Origin: Spirochaetota bacterium
Lineage (GTDB): Bacteria > Spirochaetota > Spirochaetia > Treponematales > Rectinemataceae
Assembly (NCBI GenBank): GCA_022711355.1
Contig: JAKLFE010000003.1
Coordinates: 1-64,000, forward strand
DNA length: 64,000 nucleotides
Direction of reading: 5' to 3'
Part shown: piece after piece, positions 1-8,256 of the stretch
Position numbering within the stretch: position 1 is the first letter of the stretch
How the letters are laid out: every line of letters starts with the position of its first letter
Made by a program: the position numbers and the translations under genes
The notes under the pieces: generated by a model
Seen by the model: the letters and a program-made list of their open reading frames with translations, nothing else
Database searches by the model: none
Told to the model about the DNA's origin: nothing

Positions 1-170
1 AGATCAGGAGGCGAGGCGTGACCGTCCTCCTCGTCGAGCAGCTCGTGCAGGAGGCCCTCGAGATAGCCGATCGCGGCTACGTGATCCAGACGGGGCGGAT
101 CGTCCACGAGGGGAGCTCCCGCGAGCTGCTCGAGTCGGACGAGGTCAGGAAGGCCTACATGGGCATGTGA
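1..170 (+). CDS. livF: Branched-chain amino acid ABC transporter ATPase, C-terminal end (LivF-like, partial)
   Basis: Only the last 55 codons are in the window; the reading frame enters at base 3 and stops with TGA at 168-170. The visible residues TVLLVEQLVQEALEIADRGY and then GRIVHEGSS match the H-loop/post-H region and the tail of LivF-type ATPases, which hydrolyse ATP on the cytoplasmic side of branched-chain amino acid importers. The ending KAYMGM is typical of LivF (usually KAYLG). The Walker motifs lie outside the window. The assignment rests on this short stretch, so a LivG or urea/amide homologue cannot be fully excluded. Confidence 0.75.
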   Translation, partial: IRRRGVTVLLVEQLVQEALEIADRGYVIQTGRIVHEGSSRELLESDEVRKAYMGM

Positions 171-177
171 GGGGGCC

Positions 178-741
178 CTATCCCCGCTCGAGCGGCTTGC
201 CGCAGTAGGTCGCGATGCGCGACGCCGTTTCGAGGATGGTGGCGCGGCGCCGCTCGGGGACCATGTCCACGAGCCAGTCCTCTCCATCCGCGGCCTCGCA
301 GATAAGGCGGAGGTAGCCTTTCTTGTAGAAGGGGCGGCGCTTGACGAGCTCGCCCTCCCGGCCGTCCCGGCCGGCGAGTACGCGCTCGTTCTCGGCCTTC
401 TCGTCCTCGCTGCCGGGGATGGTGCCGCGGACGAAGGCCTCGACGCGGAAGCGCGCGATGCCCGCCAGGGACAGCTCGCTCCGGCGAGCCGCGATGACCA
501 GGCCCGCCCGGTGCACGGCCAGGCCCCGCGCGGCGTCGAAGCGCCAGCTCTCCTCGTAGAGGGCAGCCGCGGCGGCGAGGGCCAGGATCACCCAGCCGAC
601 GAGGCCCGGGGCCTCGCCGGCGGTGACGAAGGCAGCCGCGAGGAGGGCCGTGACGAGGGCCATGAGGGCCCGGTACCAGAGGGGGACGGCGTAGGTCAGG
701 CTCCCGTCGCGGCGGGACGCGAGGACGAGGGGGATCTCCAT
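178..741 (-). CDS. Small membrane protein of unknown function (187 aa)
   Basis: Not recognised. The chosen ATG (739-741) gives a 187-residue protein with two adjacent hydrophobic segments at about residues 25-62, followed by a soluble part ending CGKPLERG. This resembles PH-like membrane proteins in layout, but no motif proves it. A longer reading of the same frame exists upstream but would run antisense through the cyclophilin gene, so it was rejected. A -10 box (TATCCT) ends 7 nt before the ATG and no ribosome binding site is present, so the mRNA is probably leaderless. It converges on the livF tail (7 bp gap) and is divergent from the cyclophilin gene. Confidence 0.7.
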   Translation of the reverse strand: MEIPLVLASRRDGSLTYAVPLWYRALMALVTALLAAAFVTAGEAPGLVGWVILALAAAAALYEESWRFDAARGLAVHRAGLVIAARRSELSLAGIARFRVEAFVRGTIPGSEDEKAENERVLAGRDGREGELVKRRPFYKKGYLRLICEAADGEDWLVDMVPERRRATILETASRIATYCGKPLERG

Positions 742-748
742 GGACCCG

Positions 749-778
749 AGGATAGCCGCCGGGCCGCGCGAGGCGCAA
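749..778 (-). promoter_or_regulatory. Promoter, probably leaderless, for the 178-741 gene
   Basis: On the minus strand TTGCGC (773-778), an 18-bp spacer and TATCCT (749-754). The ATG follows after 7 nt, so transcription should start at or next to the A of the start codon. It lies back to back with the cyclophilin promoter. Confidence 0.55.
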
Positions 779-782
779 GGCC

Positions 783-812
783 TTGCCCCCGCGGCCCCGG
801 TCGTCGTATCCT
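783..812 (+). promoter_or_regulatory. Promoter of the cyclophilin gene
   Basis: TTGCCC (783-788), 18-bp spacer, TATCCT (807-812). The expected start near 819 leaves a leader of about 10 nt carrying GGAGG at 819-823. Confidence 0.55.
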
Positions 813-828
813 CGCCGCGGAGGATGCC

Positions 829-1332
829 ATGCCAGCTAGCCGCGTTCGGCTCGAGACCAGCCTCGGGGACCTGCTCGTCGAGCTTTTCGACGAGGACTGC
901 CCCGTCACCGTGAAGAACTTCCTCGGATACGTGCGGTCGGGCCATTACGACGGCACGATCTTCCACCGGGTCATCCCCGGCTTCGTGGTCCAGGGCGGGG
1001 GCATGCTCCCCGGCATGGTCGAGAAGGAGACGGGAGAGCCCATAGCCAACGAGGCGGCCAAGGCCCCCCGCAACCTTCGAGGCACCCTGGCCATGGCGAG
1101 GACCATGGACCCCGACAGCGCCACCTGCCAGTTCTACATCAACCTCTCCGACAACCGCAGCCTCGACTACGCGGGCGGGGGCCCCCGGGGCGCCGGCTAC
1201 TGCGCCTTCGGCAAGGTGGTCGAGGGCATGGAGGCGGTGGACGCCATGGCAGCCGCGCCCACGGGCCGCCGCCCCCCCCACGCCGACGTGCCCAAGACCG
1301 ACATCGTCCTCAAGAAGGCGAGCCTCGCCTGA
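829..1332 (+). CDS. Cyclophilin-type peptidyl-prolyl cis-trans isomerase
   Basis: A 167-residue single-domain cyclophilin, which catalyses cis-trans isomerisation of X-Pro bonds during protein folding. Family motifs are clear: FHRVIPGFVVQGG with the catalytic Arg (about residues 45-57), GTLAMAR, and the substrate-binding stretch ATCQFYINL. The ATG at 829 is preceded by GGAGG at a proper distance. No signal peptide is visible, so it should be cytoplasmic, like PpiB. It stands alone, with its own promoter and a strong terminator downstream. Confidence 0.92.
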   Translation: MPASRVRLETSLGDLLVELFDEDCPVTVKNFLGYVRSGHYDGTIFHRVIPGFVVQGGGMLPGMVEKETGEPIANEAAKAPRNLRGTLAMARTMDPDSATCQFYINLSDNRSLDYAGGGPRGAGYCAFGKVVEGMEAVDAMAAAPTGRRPPHADVPKTDIVLKKASLA

Positions 1333-1364
1333 GCCCCGGCCGGTACGGCCGCTCGCGCGTAAAA

Positions 1365-1397
1365 AGCCCCGTCCGGGCAGGCCCGGACGGGGCTTTC
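1365..1397. terminator. Bidirectional rho-independent terminator
   Basis: A 14-bp stem, AGCCCCGTCCGGGC / GCCCGGACGGGGCT, with a 2-nt loop. AAAAA lies on the left and TTTCTC on the right, so it can end transcripts from both the cyclophilin gene and the convergent TrpR-like gene. Confidence 0.85.
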
Positions 1398-1421
1398 TCA
1401 TCTCTCAGCGCGAGGCTCGGG

Positions 1422-1841
1422 CTAGAAGCGGCTCTCGGGCTGCTGGGACGGCCTGGTCTCGATCCGGGGAGCGGGGCGCTGGCGGGGGGCCTTGGGGGCG
1501 GAGGAGACGACCCGGGCGGTTCGCCGGCGCTGGATCCGCTCTTCGGGGATCACGCAGCCCGCGCGCTCGAGCATGCGCTTGAAGGAGGAATCCTCTTTCT
1601 TGAGCTCGCGGGAGCCTCGGGTGATCTTGCACAGGGAGAGGCCGAGCTCCTTGGCTATGTCCCGCTGGGGGATGCCCTCGGCGATCCGCTTGACGAGGGC
1701 CCAGCGCTTGGCCATCTCGTCGGCTTCCGAGGGGGTGAAGAGGCTATACAGGAACTGCTCGACGAGGGCGGGGTCGGAACCCGAGAGGGCGCGCGACATC
1801 TCCGCGATGTTATCCGAGATGAGTTGGGCGTCGGTATTCAT
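1422..1841 (-). CDS. TrpR/YerC-YecD family DNA-binding regulator
   Basis: A 139-residue protein whose first 100 residues match the TrpR superfamily: helical segment NIAEMSRALSGSD, then ADEMAKRWALVKRIAEGIPQ and the helix-turn-helix QRDIAKELGLSLCKITRGS. A basic, Pro/Arg-rich tail of about 40 residues follows, which is longer than usual. The ligand (tryptophan or other) cannot be told. I chose the ATG at 1839-1841. A GTG at 1884-1886 would add 15 residues but has no ribosome binding site either. TATACT lies 9 nt before the ATG, so the leader is a few bases at most. Convergent with the cyclophilin gene and sharing its terminator. Confidence 0.8.
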   Translation of the reverse strand: MNTDAQLISDNIAEMSRALSGSDPALVEQFLYSLFTPSEADEMAKRWALVKRIAEGIPQRDIAKELGLSLCKITRGSRELKKEDSSFKRMLERAGCVIPEERIQRRRTARVVSSAPKAPRQRPAPRIETRPSQQPESRF

Positions 1842-1924
1842 GGTGAGGATAGTATACGCCCTTTCCTTGATTCTGGCGAGAGTCACGTTTGAAAATTCGT
1901 AGCTATCGTTTCAAATTATGAAAT

Positions 1925-3973
1925 CTAGTCGAAGACCCCCAGCTTGTAGGGCAGCCAGGAGGCGAGACCGAGGATGAGGGCTTCCGCTACCGCGGATCTG
2001 TCCCCGCGGCGGTCGGGCCCGCGTCCCTTGCGCTTCATGGCATCGCGCCTGGCGCGGAGCGCCGCTTCGAGCTGCCCGGCGCGGAGGAGGAGGAGGGCGG
2101 CGAGGATCCCGAGCCAAGCCCAGCCGGGGAGTCCGGCCGGCCTCCCCGAGCCGGCGCCGAGGAGTCCGGCCAGGCCGAGGGCGAGGGGAACGAGGGCGAG
2201 GGCTCCCGCCGCGGCCTGGAGGAGCCTCCAGAGAGCCCGTTCCTTGAGCCTGAAGACGAGGATGCCCCGGAAGCCGGCCAGGACCGCGTCGTCCTCGAAG
2301 CCCAGGAGGCGCCGCGCCTCCTCGCGCCCGAGGGGCGGCAGGGGCCATTCGACCCAGTCGCGGCCCGTATCGGCCTCGGGCTCCCCGGGGCTCCGGCGGT
2401 CCGGCCCGGCGCGGGAGGAGCTCGCGTCCTCGAGGGAGAGCGCGACGTCGAGGCGCTCGCCGGAGGAGATGAGGCGTCGCCGCGCGGCGCGCTGGCCGAG
2501 GACGGCGCCGACCATGGGGAAGAGGACCCGGTTGCGTAGGGGGGACATGACCCGGCAAGGCGCGCCGAGGAGGGAGTGGAGGAGCATGTGGGGCGCGTTC
2601 GGCAGGGGCATGCAGCCCTCGGCGAAGCGGTCGGCGAGGGGCGCCGTCCTCCGCGCGCAGGAGCCGATCGCGGCCTTGCGGCCGGGCAGGGCCTGGATGG
2701 CCGTCTCGTCGTAGCTCCCTCCCTCCGCGTCGAACCAGAGCCGCCGGCCGCCGGCCTCGATGCCCCCGCCTAGGATGAGGACGGCCGGGCGACGGGCGCG
2801 AATGCCCTCGGCCTCGAGCATCGAGAAGGCGAATCGGGTCGTGGCTATGCAGCCCCCGCGGCAGGAGGCCTCCATCGCCGCCAGGAACTCGGGGCTCGCC
2901 GCCTCGCCGGGGGCGGGGGGAGGGGGAGGAGGGCCGGCGAGGCGATCCGGCCGGGGCGGGATGCCGAGGAGGATCCGGACCGAGGGACAGAGCTCCCGTA
3001 CCCGCCTCGAGACCAGGGAGGCGTCCGCCGGGCGGAAGGCCAGGGGCTCGGGCTCCCCGCCGCCCCCGGGCCCGAGTACGGTCGCCCCGCCGGCCTCCCC
3101 GAAGCCGAGCTCGTCGGCGACCCGCATGAGCTCGATGGAGGCCGGGTCGAAGCCCATGAGGCGGGTCGCGACCCGGTCGGTCTCCACCGCATGGTCCCCC
3201 GCGATGACGAGGCGCGAATCCACGGGATCCACGGGGGCCGGGCACTCGCCCTCGCCGCCCACGACCCCGTCGATGAGGACGAGGTCGGGCTTGAAGAGGT
3301 AGAGCATCTCGACGAGCTTGCGGTCGATCTGGTAGTGGTGGCTGCGCTGGCGGAGGTTGTAGGGTATGACGCCCATCGCGTTCTTGAAGCCGAGGGTCAC
3401 GCCGGTGTAGAGGTTGGTCTTGAGCTTGGGCAGGGAGACGTAGGCCGCCTCGCCGCGGACCACCGCGGAGAAGGGGCGCGGCACGAGGATCTCGCGCTGG
3501 ACGCTGGCCTTGGGCAGGAGGTAGCGGTCGACCGGCTCCTCGTCGAGGGCCACGAGGCGGCAGCCGCGGCGCCGGGCCAGGCGGTCGATGCCGGCGACCT
3601 TGAAGGATCCCCGCGTGGGCGCGCCCCGGCCCGAGGATTCGACGATGACCAGCTCCGAGGCCAGGCGCGAGAGCCAGAGTACCGCCGCGTCGAGGACGCG
3701 GGGATCGCTCGACTCGGGGTAGGAGCGCCGGACCAGGCCCATTCGGTGGTAGACGGTGACGAGGTTGGGCTTGACGAGGACGGGCCGGCCGCGGAGCCGG
3801 GCCGCGAAGCCCGTCGCCGCGTCGAGGCGGTCGAGGGCCGAGAAGACCGCGTCGCGGATGGCGGCGACCTCGGGCAGGGCCTCCCAGCCCGCGCTCCCGT
3901 AGCTCCGCGGGAGGGCGGCGCAGTCCCGCGCGTAGTCCGCGGGGCCGAGCTTCTCGACGACGACGGTGGCCAT
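1925..3973 (-). CDS. DUF362 domain protein with C-terminal membrane segments
   Basis: 682 residues. The N-terminal half (about 50-330) is a DUF362 domain: VLVKPNLVTVY, the ELVIVESSGRG segment, YVSLPKLKTNLYTGVTLGFKNAMG and a DGVVGGEG motif. Two Cys pairs follow in the middle (SCRGGC near 360; C..C in the GSCARR...FAEGC region), which might bind a metal or Fe-S group. The last 120 residues hold two hydrophobic helices and a second helical tail, suggesting membrane attachment. DUF362 proteins often carry ferredoxin domains; none is seen here. The ATG (3971-3973) has a good site, GGAGG. Divergent from the tocopherol-cyclase-like gene. Exact biochemical role unknown. Confidence 0.8.
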   Translation of the reverse strand: MATVVVEKLGPADYARDCAALPRSYGSAGWEALPEVAAIRDAVFSALDRLDAATGFAARLRGRPVLVKPNLVTVYHRMGLVRRSYPESSDPRVLDAAVLWLSRLASELVIVESSGRGAPTRGSFKVAGIDRLARRRGCRLVALDEEPVDRYLLPKASVQREILVPRPFSAVVRGEAAYVSLPKLKTNLYTGVTLGFKNAMGVIPYNLRQRSHHYQIDRKLVEMLYLFKPDLVLIDGVVGGEGECPAPVDPVDSRLVIAGDHAVETDRVATRLMGFDPASIELMRVADELGFGEAGGATVLGPGGGGEPEPLAFRPADASLVSRRVRELCPSVRILLGIPPRPDRLAGPPPPPPAPGEAASPEFLAAMEASCRGGCIATTRFAFSMLEAEGIRARRPAVLILGGGIEAGGRRLWFDAEGGSYDETAIQALPGRKAAIGSCARRTAPLADRFAEGCMPLPNAPHMLLHSLLGAPCRVMSPLRNRVLFPMVGAVLGQRAARRRLISSGERLDVALSLEDASSSRAGPDRRSPGEPEADTGRDWVEWPLPPLGREEARRLLGFEDDAVLAGFRGILVFRLKERALWRLLQAAAGALALVPLALGLAGLLGAGSGRPAGLPGWAWLGILAALLLLRAGQLEAALRARRDAMKRKGRGPDRRGDRSAVAEALILGLASWLPYKLGVFD

Positions 3974-3990
3974 GGCGCCTCCTCCCGTCG

Positions 3991-4019
3991 ATTGTACACC
4001 CGGCCCGCGGATCAATAAA
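3991..4019 (-). promoter_or_regulatory. Candidate promoter of the DUF362 gene
   Basis: Minus-strand -10 TACAAT (3991-3996) with a weak -35 TTTATT at a 17-bp spacing (4014-4019). It lies 17 bp upstream of the ATG and next to the oppositely directed promoter at 4021. Confidence 0.4.
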
Positions 4020-4020
4020 G

Positions 4021-4049
4021 TTGCAAAATGCAATTAAATATTCTATAAT
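4021..4049 (+). promoter_or_regulatory. Strong sigma70-type promoter
   Basis: TTGCAA (4021-4026), exactly 17 bp of AT-rich spacer, TATAAT (4044-4049). It drives the gene starting at 4079; the leader is about 22 nt and contains GGGGGAGGG as ribosome binding site. Confidence 0.8.
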
Positions 4050-4078
4050 CCGCCCATCATCGTGCAGGGGGAGGGCGT

Positions 4079-5197
4079 ATGGACGATCGCAACGGCTACA
4101 TGCTCAGGGGTCGGCTCGCGCGGCGCGGCTACGACTGGTGGTGGCACTCCTTCGTGGGGATCAGCGAGAGGACGGGCGAGAAGCAGCCCTTCTTCGTCGA
4201 GTACTACGTCGTGAACCCCGCCCTCGCCGAGGCGAAGCCGGTCCTCGGCCAGCTGCCCGCCAACAAGGCCGCCGGGAAGAAGCCTTCCTACGCCATGCTC
4301 AAGGCCGGGCGCTGGGGGGCCGGCGCGGCCGCCCAGATCCACAACTTCTACCCGATCTCGGACTTCTCCGCCGCGGTCGACCGCATGGAAGTCCGCATCG
4401 GCCAGGCGACCGCGACCGAGACCAGGCTCGTCGGCTCGGTCTCCCTGAGCCCCGCCGAGGCGAAGGCCCACCCCGAGTACATGTCGGACCCGGGGGAGAT
4501 GAGCTGGGACCTCAAGGCCGAGAAGGTCCTGCCCTACTCGGTGGGCTACGGCACCTCGCCCTTCTTCCGCGCGCTCCAGTCCTTCCAGATGTACTGGCAC
4601 GCCGCGGGCATGCTGACGCGCTACGAGGGCAAGGTGCGCTTCGGCGGCGAGGACTACCGCGTCGAGCCCGAGAGCTCCTCGGGCTACCAGGACAAGAACT
4701 GGGGCTCGGACTACACGAGCCCCTGGGTCTGGCTCAACTGCAACGGCTTCACGGACCGCGCGACCGGGAAGCGCCTAACGCGCACGAGCCTCGACGTCGG
4801 CGGGGCCCAGCCCGTGGTCTTCGGCGTCTCGCTCCCGCGCCGCCTCCTCGTGGCCTTCCGCCTCGAGGGCGAGCTCTACGAGTTCAACTTCTCGAAGTTC
4901 TGGACCGGCTCGAGGCAGCGCTTCGACTGCCCGGTGACGGACGAGAAGGTCGAGTGGAACATCGAGGCCTGGACCCGGAAGGCCAAGATCGAGATCCGCT
5001 TCTCCTGCCCGCGGCCGACCATGCTCAACGTCAACTACGAGAATCCCGACGGCGAGAAGCGCCACAATGCCCTGTGGAACGGCGGCTTCGCCGCCGGCTC
5101 CGTCTCGCTGTACCGTCGCGAGGCGGGGGCCTGGGCCAAGGCGGGCGACTACGACGGGGAGCTCGGCGGCTGCGAGTACGGGGAGTACGACCGCTAG
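4079..5197 (+). CDS. Tocopherol-cyclase-like protein
   Basis: 372 residues, similar to the tocopherol cyclase family found in plants, cyanobacteria and scattered bacteria. The hallmark is the C-terminal half with GYQDKNWGSDYTSPWVWLNC (about residues 201-220). Bacteria without tocopherol keep such lipocalin-like proteins for unknown hydrophobic ligands, so enzymatic cyclase activity is not claimed. No signal peptide or membrane segment. The ATG at 4079 has a good ribosome binding site and a near-consensus promoter. Its end overlaps the stop of the convergent MarR gene by 4 bp. Confidence 0.75.
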   Translation: MDDRNGYMLRGRLARRGYDWWWHSFVGISERTGEKQPFFVEYYVVNPALAEAKPVLGQLPANKAAGKKPSYAMLKAGRWGAGAAAQIHNFYPISDFSAAVDRMEVRIGQATATETRLVGSVSLSPAEAKAHPEYMSDPGEMSWDLKAEKVLPYSVGYGTSPFFRALQSFQMYWHAAGMLTRYEGKVRFGGEDYRVEPESSSGYQDKNWGSDYTSPWVWLNCNGFTDRATGKRLTRTSLDVGGAQPVVFGVSLPRRLLVAFRLEGELYEFNFSKFWTGSRQRFDCPVTDEKVEWNIEAWTRKAKIEIRFSCPRPTMLNVNYENPDGEKRHNALWNGGFAAGSVSLYRREAGAWAKAGDYDGELGGCEYGEYDR

Positions 5198-5676
5198 GCT
5201 CCCTCGCCCGAGCGCTCCTCCACCCCGAGGAGGGCGCCTATCCGCTCGGCCGCGAGGACGAGGCCCTCGACCTCGCGGCGCGAGAGGCCGCGCAGGTTGG
5301 CCGCTATGCGCCCGTAGTTCTCCGCCTCGATCTCGGCGATGAGGGCCTCGCCCTCGGGGCGGAGGGCGAGCCGCAGGGCCCTCCCGTCCTCGGGGTCGCG
5401 GGCCTTGCGCAGGAAGGACCTCCCCTCGAGCCGCTTGACCGTCCTCGTGGCCGCGAAGAGGGGGAGCTCGAGGGCCTTGGCCGCCTCGCCCACCCGGAGG
5501 CCGGGCCTGCGGCGGAGGAGCTGGAGCAGGCATATCTCCTGGTAGCCCAGGCCGAAGCGGGCGTAGAGGTCACGCTCGAAGTGGTAGATGGCGCGCAGGG
5601 TCGCGTAGAGCGCCTCGTCGACGCGGCCCCGCTCCGGGGCCCCGGCCGCGGGGGCCGCCGCATCCTTCCTAGTCAC
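5194..5676 (-). CDS. MarR family transcriptional regulator
   Basis: 160 residues. The central winged helix spans about 45-115: EICLLQLLRRRPGLRVGEAAKAL followed by TRTVKRLEGRSFLRKARDPEDGRALRL, with the wing pattern (D-DGR) diagnostic of MarR. The GTG start (5674-5676) lies inside the end of the upstream gene (8-bp overlap), so the gene is probably translated by coupling as the last of a three-gene operon with two cyclase-like proteins. Its target is unknown; this operon or the convergent tocopherol-cyclase-like gene are the obvious candidates. Confidence 0.85.
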   Translation of the reverse strand: MTRKDAAAPAAGAPERGRVDEALYATLRAIYHFERDLYARFGLGYQEICLLQLLRRRPGLRVGEAAKALELPLFAATRTVKRLEGRSFLRKARDPEDGRALRLALRPEGEALIAEIEAENYGRIAANLRGLSRREVEGLVLAAERIGALLGVEERSGEGA

Positions 5677-6643
5677 GGAAGCGCTTCGAGGCCGAGAGCC
5701 TGCGGCCCTCGAAGTCGCCCGCGGGGGAGAAGAGGTCGCGGAGGAAGGGGGGCACGGAGCGCTCGGCCTCCTCGGAGGCGACGATGGCCCCGTCGGCGGC
5801 GGCCTTCGTCCCGAGGTGGAAGATGAAGTTCACGTCGTCGGAGACGACGGTGCCCGTGGAGCCCGGCGGCCGCCACATCGTGACTCCCGAGTGGAAGGCG
5901 AAGCGGAAGCTCAAGGGAGTCTCCAGGCGGAAGACCTCGTAGCCGACGAGGGCCCGGTCGAGGAGGAGGCGGAAGGCGGCCAGGACGGGGTTCATGCCCT
6001 CGTCCTTGGGAGGGAAGAGGAGGAGGCTGCCCGACTGGTCGCGGATCCACTCGATGCCCCCACACTCCTTGGCCCAGGGCTCGAGGAAGGCGGCGAAGTC
6101 CTCCTTGAGCTTGTGCAGCCGCTTCTCGCCGATGCGCTCGAGGAGCTCCCGCTGGTTGCCGACGGCGGCGTAGCAGAAGCGGACCTGGACCTGGTCGCCC
6201 GGGGAGAGGGCGCCCCAGCCGGGGAAGGCCGAGGCGGCGGAGTCGGGGGATGGCGCGGCGGCCGGCGCGAGCCCGGCGGAAGCCAGCGCCCTCCCCAGGC
6301 GGCCCGGCGGGAGGCCCTCGCGGGCCAGGCTTTTGCCGATGTAGTCCCGCGCCCCGGCGAAGAAGAGGATCGCGGGATCGGCTATCGCGCCTCCGCGGTC
6401 GACGACGCCCCAGGCGCAGAGGGCGAGGGAGGCCAGCTTCGCGCCCTGGTCCGCCAGGCGGCCGGCGTCGGGCTCGGCCCCGGCGTCGAGGTAGACGAAG
6501 GCCCCGGGGGCCTTCTTCTTGTAGGTCTTCAAGAAGGAGGCGTAGGCCAGGAGCTCGAGCTCGGCTCCCCGGGGCAGGGCCTTCGCGAGGAGGCCCGAGA
6601 GCTTGCGGTCGGCCGGGTCGGCGGCGTAGACGAGTATCCTCAT
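5669..6643 (-). CDS. Degenerate class III nucleotide cyclase-like protein
   Basis: 324 residues. The first 110 residues form a response-regulator-like or Rossmann-like region (MRILVYAADPADRK) without a clear family. From about residue 145 the order of segments follows class III cyclase domains (VQVRFCYAAVGNQ; RDQSGSLLLF; RFAFHSGVTMW; DDVNFIFHLGTKA), but the two metal-binding Asp residues expected in the first two segments are missing. It is likely not catalytic. It overlaps the upstream cyclase-like gene by 4 bp (ATGA), so the two may work as a pair. Confidence in the fold is moderate and rests on segment order only. Confidence 0.5.
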   Translation of the reverse strand: MRILVYAADPADRKLSGLLAKALPRGAELELLAYASFLKTYKKKAPGAFVYLDAGAEPDAGRLADQGAKLASLALCAWGVVDRGGAIADPAILFFAGARDYIGKSLAREGLPPGRLGRALASAGLAPAAAPSPDSAASAFPGWGALSPGDQVQVRFCYAAVGNQRELLERIGEKRLHKLKEDFAAFLEPWAKECGGIEWIRDQSGSLLLFPPKDEGMNPVLAAFRLLLDRALVGYEVFRLETPLSFRFAFHSGVTMWRPPGSTGTVVSDDVNFIFHLGTKAAADGAIVASEEAERSVPPFLRDLFSPAGDFEGRRLSASKRFRD

Positions 6644-7566
6644 GGGCTGCCGAGCCTCACCTCGTACACGAGGAGCCGCGAGGACTCGGCTTGGTCAGGC
6701 CGGAAGCGGTCCAGGATGACCCGGTCGAGCGTGGGGGCCACGGCCGGCGTGATGGAGAGCATGCCGGGGGGGGTCCAGCGCGACTCGGCTTCCATGACCT
6801 CGAGGACGGTCTCCTGCTTGGCTATCTCGCCGACCTCGGGGAAGTAGCGGATGGGGCCGGTGTGGACCGCCGCCCGGACCTTGAGCGGCTCGCCCAGGCT
6901 GTTGTAGATGCGGTCGTAGAGGAAGAGCTCGTGGAGGAGGGCCATGCCGGAGAGGACGGCGCTCGTGGTGGAGTGGCCGAAGAGGAAGGCGGCCAGGGCC
7001 CCGTCGCCCTCCCAGCTCCAGATGCGGCCGGAGCGGAGCTCGACGCAGCGGGCGAGGATGGAGCGGAGGTCGTCGAAGGCGTCGCGCGCCGCCGCCTCCC
7101 CGTAGGTCCGCACGAGCTGGGAATTGCGCACCACGTCGACGCGGAGGAGGGAGAAGCGGTGCTCCTCGCCGGGGATGAGGCGGCCCCAGCTCGGGGTCCG
7201 GCGGATGTGCGGGTCCTCCATGAAGTGGCCCGTCTCCTCGTCCCAGAGGTAGCCTTCCGCCGCTATGCCCTTGAAGACCTCGCGGAGGCCGGTGACCCGG
7301 TAGGCCCGCCCCATGAAGCCCTCGTTGTCGAGGCGGACCAGGCGCTCGGCGAGGTGGAGGAAGCGGCCCTGGGCCACGGCGTCGTCCACGATGCAGTCGA
7401 CGGCGACCTGCCCCGGGACGGCGACGCTCGGGGGGAACCCGGTGCGCTCGTGGAGGTCGTACTCCTCCGCGAAGACCTCGCGGGCGATCCGCTCGAGCAT
7501 GTCCGTGTTCAGGGACTCGTGGAGGCCCCGCTTCATGGTGTTCGCGAGCGGCCCTCGATCCCTCAT
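6640..7566 (-). CDS. Class III nucleotide cyclase-like protein
   Basis: 308 residues. The C-terminal half (from about residue 135) reads like a class III adenylate/guanylate cyclase catalytic domain: FSLLRVDVVRNSQL with the first metal Asp, WSWEGDGALAAF with the second, and KVRAAVHTGPIRYF. The N-terminal 130 residues are unrecognised. If active it would make cAMP or cGMP in the cytoplasm, and a cNMP-binding protein is encoded at 34626. I kept the ATG at 7564-7566; a second ATG 31 codons in is possible. First gene of an operon with a degenerate homologue and a MarR regulator. Confidence 0.6.
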   Translation of the reverse strand: MRDRGPLANTMKRGLHESLNTDMLERIAREVFAEEYDLHERTGFPPSVAVPGQVAVDCIVDDAVAQGRFLHLAERLVRLDNEGFMGRAYRVTGLREVFKGIAAEGYLWDEETGHFMEDPHIRRTPSWGRLIPGEEHRFSLLRVDVVRNSQLVRTYGEAAARDAFDDLRSILARCVELRSGRIWSWEGDGALAAFLFGHSTTSAVLSGMALLHELFLYDRIYNSLGEPLKVRAAVHTGPIRYFPEVGEIAKQETVLEVMEAESRWTPPGMLSITPAVAPTLDRVILDRFRPDQAESSRLLVYEVRLGSP

Positions 7567-7678
7567 CGCCGCTTCGCTCCGGAGGCTTTTTTCACGGGAT
7601 CATCCTAGACTATCGCGCGCGCGGAGTAAAGCGCGGATTCCCGCCCGACGGGCCTCGGCCGGGCCCGCGCCGGCGGAC

Positions 7679-7707
7679 TTGATAAAGCGGGCCGGGAAAA
7701 CTAGTAT
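7679..7707 (+). promoter_or_regulatory. Promoter of a leaderless mRNA
   Basis: TTGATA (7679-7684), 17-bp spacer, TAGTAT (7702-7707). Only 6 nt separate the -10 box from the ATG at 7714, and there is no ribosome binding site. Confidence 0.65.
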
Positions 7708-7713
7708 CCGTGC

Positions 7714-8256
7714 ATGGAGAAGTACTACTTCACGTACGAGGATATCCATCGGACCGCCCGCGACATCGCCGAGCGCGTCGTCTCCTCGGGCTTCGAGCCC
7801 GACGTGATCGTCGCGATCGGCTCCGGCGGCTTCATCCCGGCCCGGATCCTCCGCACCTTCCTCGGCAAGCCCATCCTCGCGGTGGGCATCGCCTACTACG
7901 ACGCCGACGACAAGCCCTCCGAGCTCCCCCGAAAGGTCCAATGGGTCGAGGAGGCCGAGAAGAAGCTCGCGGGCAAGCGCATCCTCCTCGTCGACGAGGT
8001 CGACGATTCCCGCACCACCCTCGAGTACTGCGTCCGCGAGCTTCTGCGCCACCGGCCGGCCGAGATAGCCGTGGCGGTCCTCCACGACAAGCGCAAGGAG
8101 AAGCGGGGCGCCATCCCCCCCGAGGTCAAGCGCTACATCGCGGGCCGGACGATCGAGGATCGCTGGGTCTGCTACCCCTGGGATGCCCTGGACATCGACG
8201 GCCACGTCGCGGCCGCGGCCGCCTCGAGCGACGCCGGGGGCGGGGAGGGGCGCTAG
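7714..8256 (+). CDS. Purine-type phosphoribosyltransferase
   Basis: 180 residues. The PRPP-binding motif is plain: ILLVDEVDDSRTTLEY at residues 90-105, the DEVDDSRTTL form seen in hypoxanthine/xanthine-guanine phosphoribosyltransferases of the yeast Hpt1/Xpt1 type. The upstream AIGSGGFIPAR loop (35-44) and the late W-C-Y-P-W segment (about 157-161), which could stack on the base, also fit. It would salvage purine bases to nucleotides. The next gene starts directly after its stop, so both form an operon. The Ala/Gly-rich C-terminus after IDGH is low complexity. Confidence 0.8.
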   Translation: MEKYYFTYEDIHRTARDIAERVVSSGFEPDVIVAIGSGGFIPARILRTFLGKPILAVGIAYYDADDKPSELPRKVQWVEEAEKKLAGKRILLVDEVDDSRTTLEYCVRELLRHRPAEIAVAVLHDKRKEKRGAIPPEVKRYIAGRTIEDRWVCYPWDALDIDGHVAAAAASSDAGGGEGR

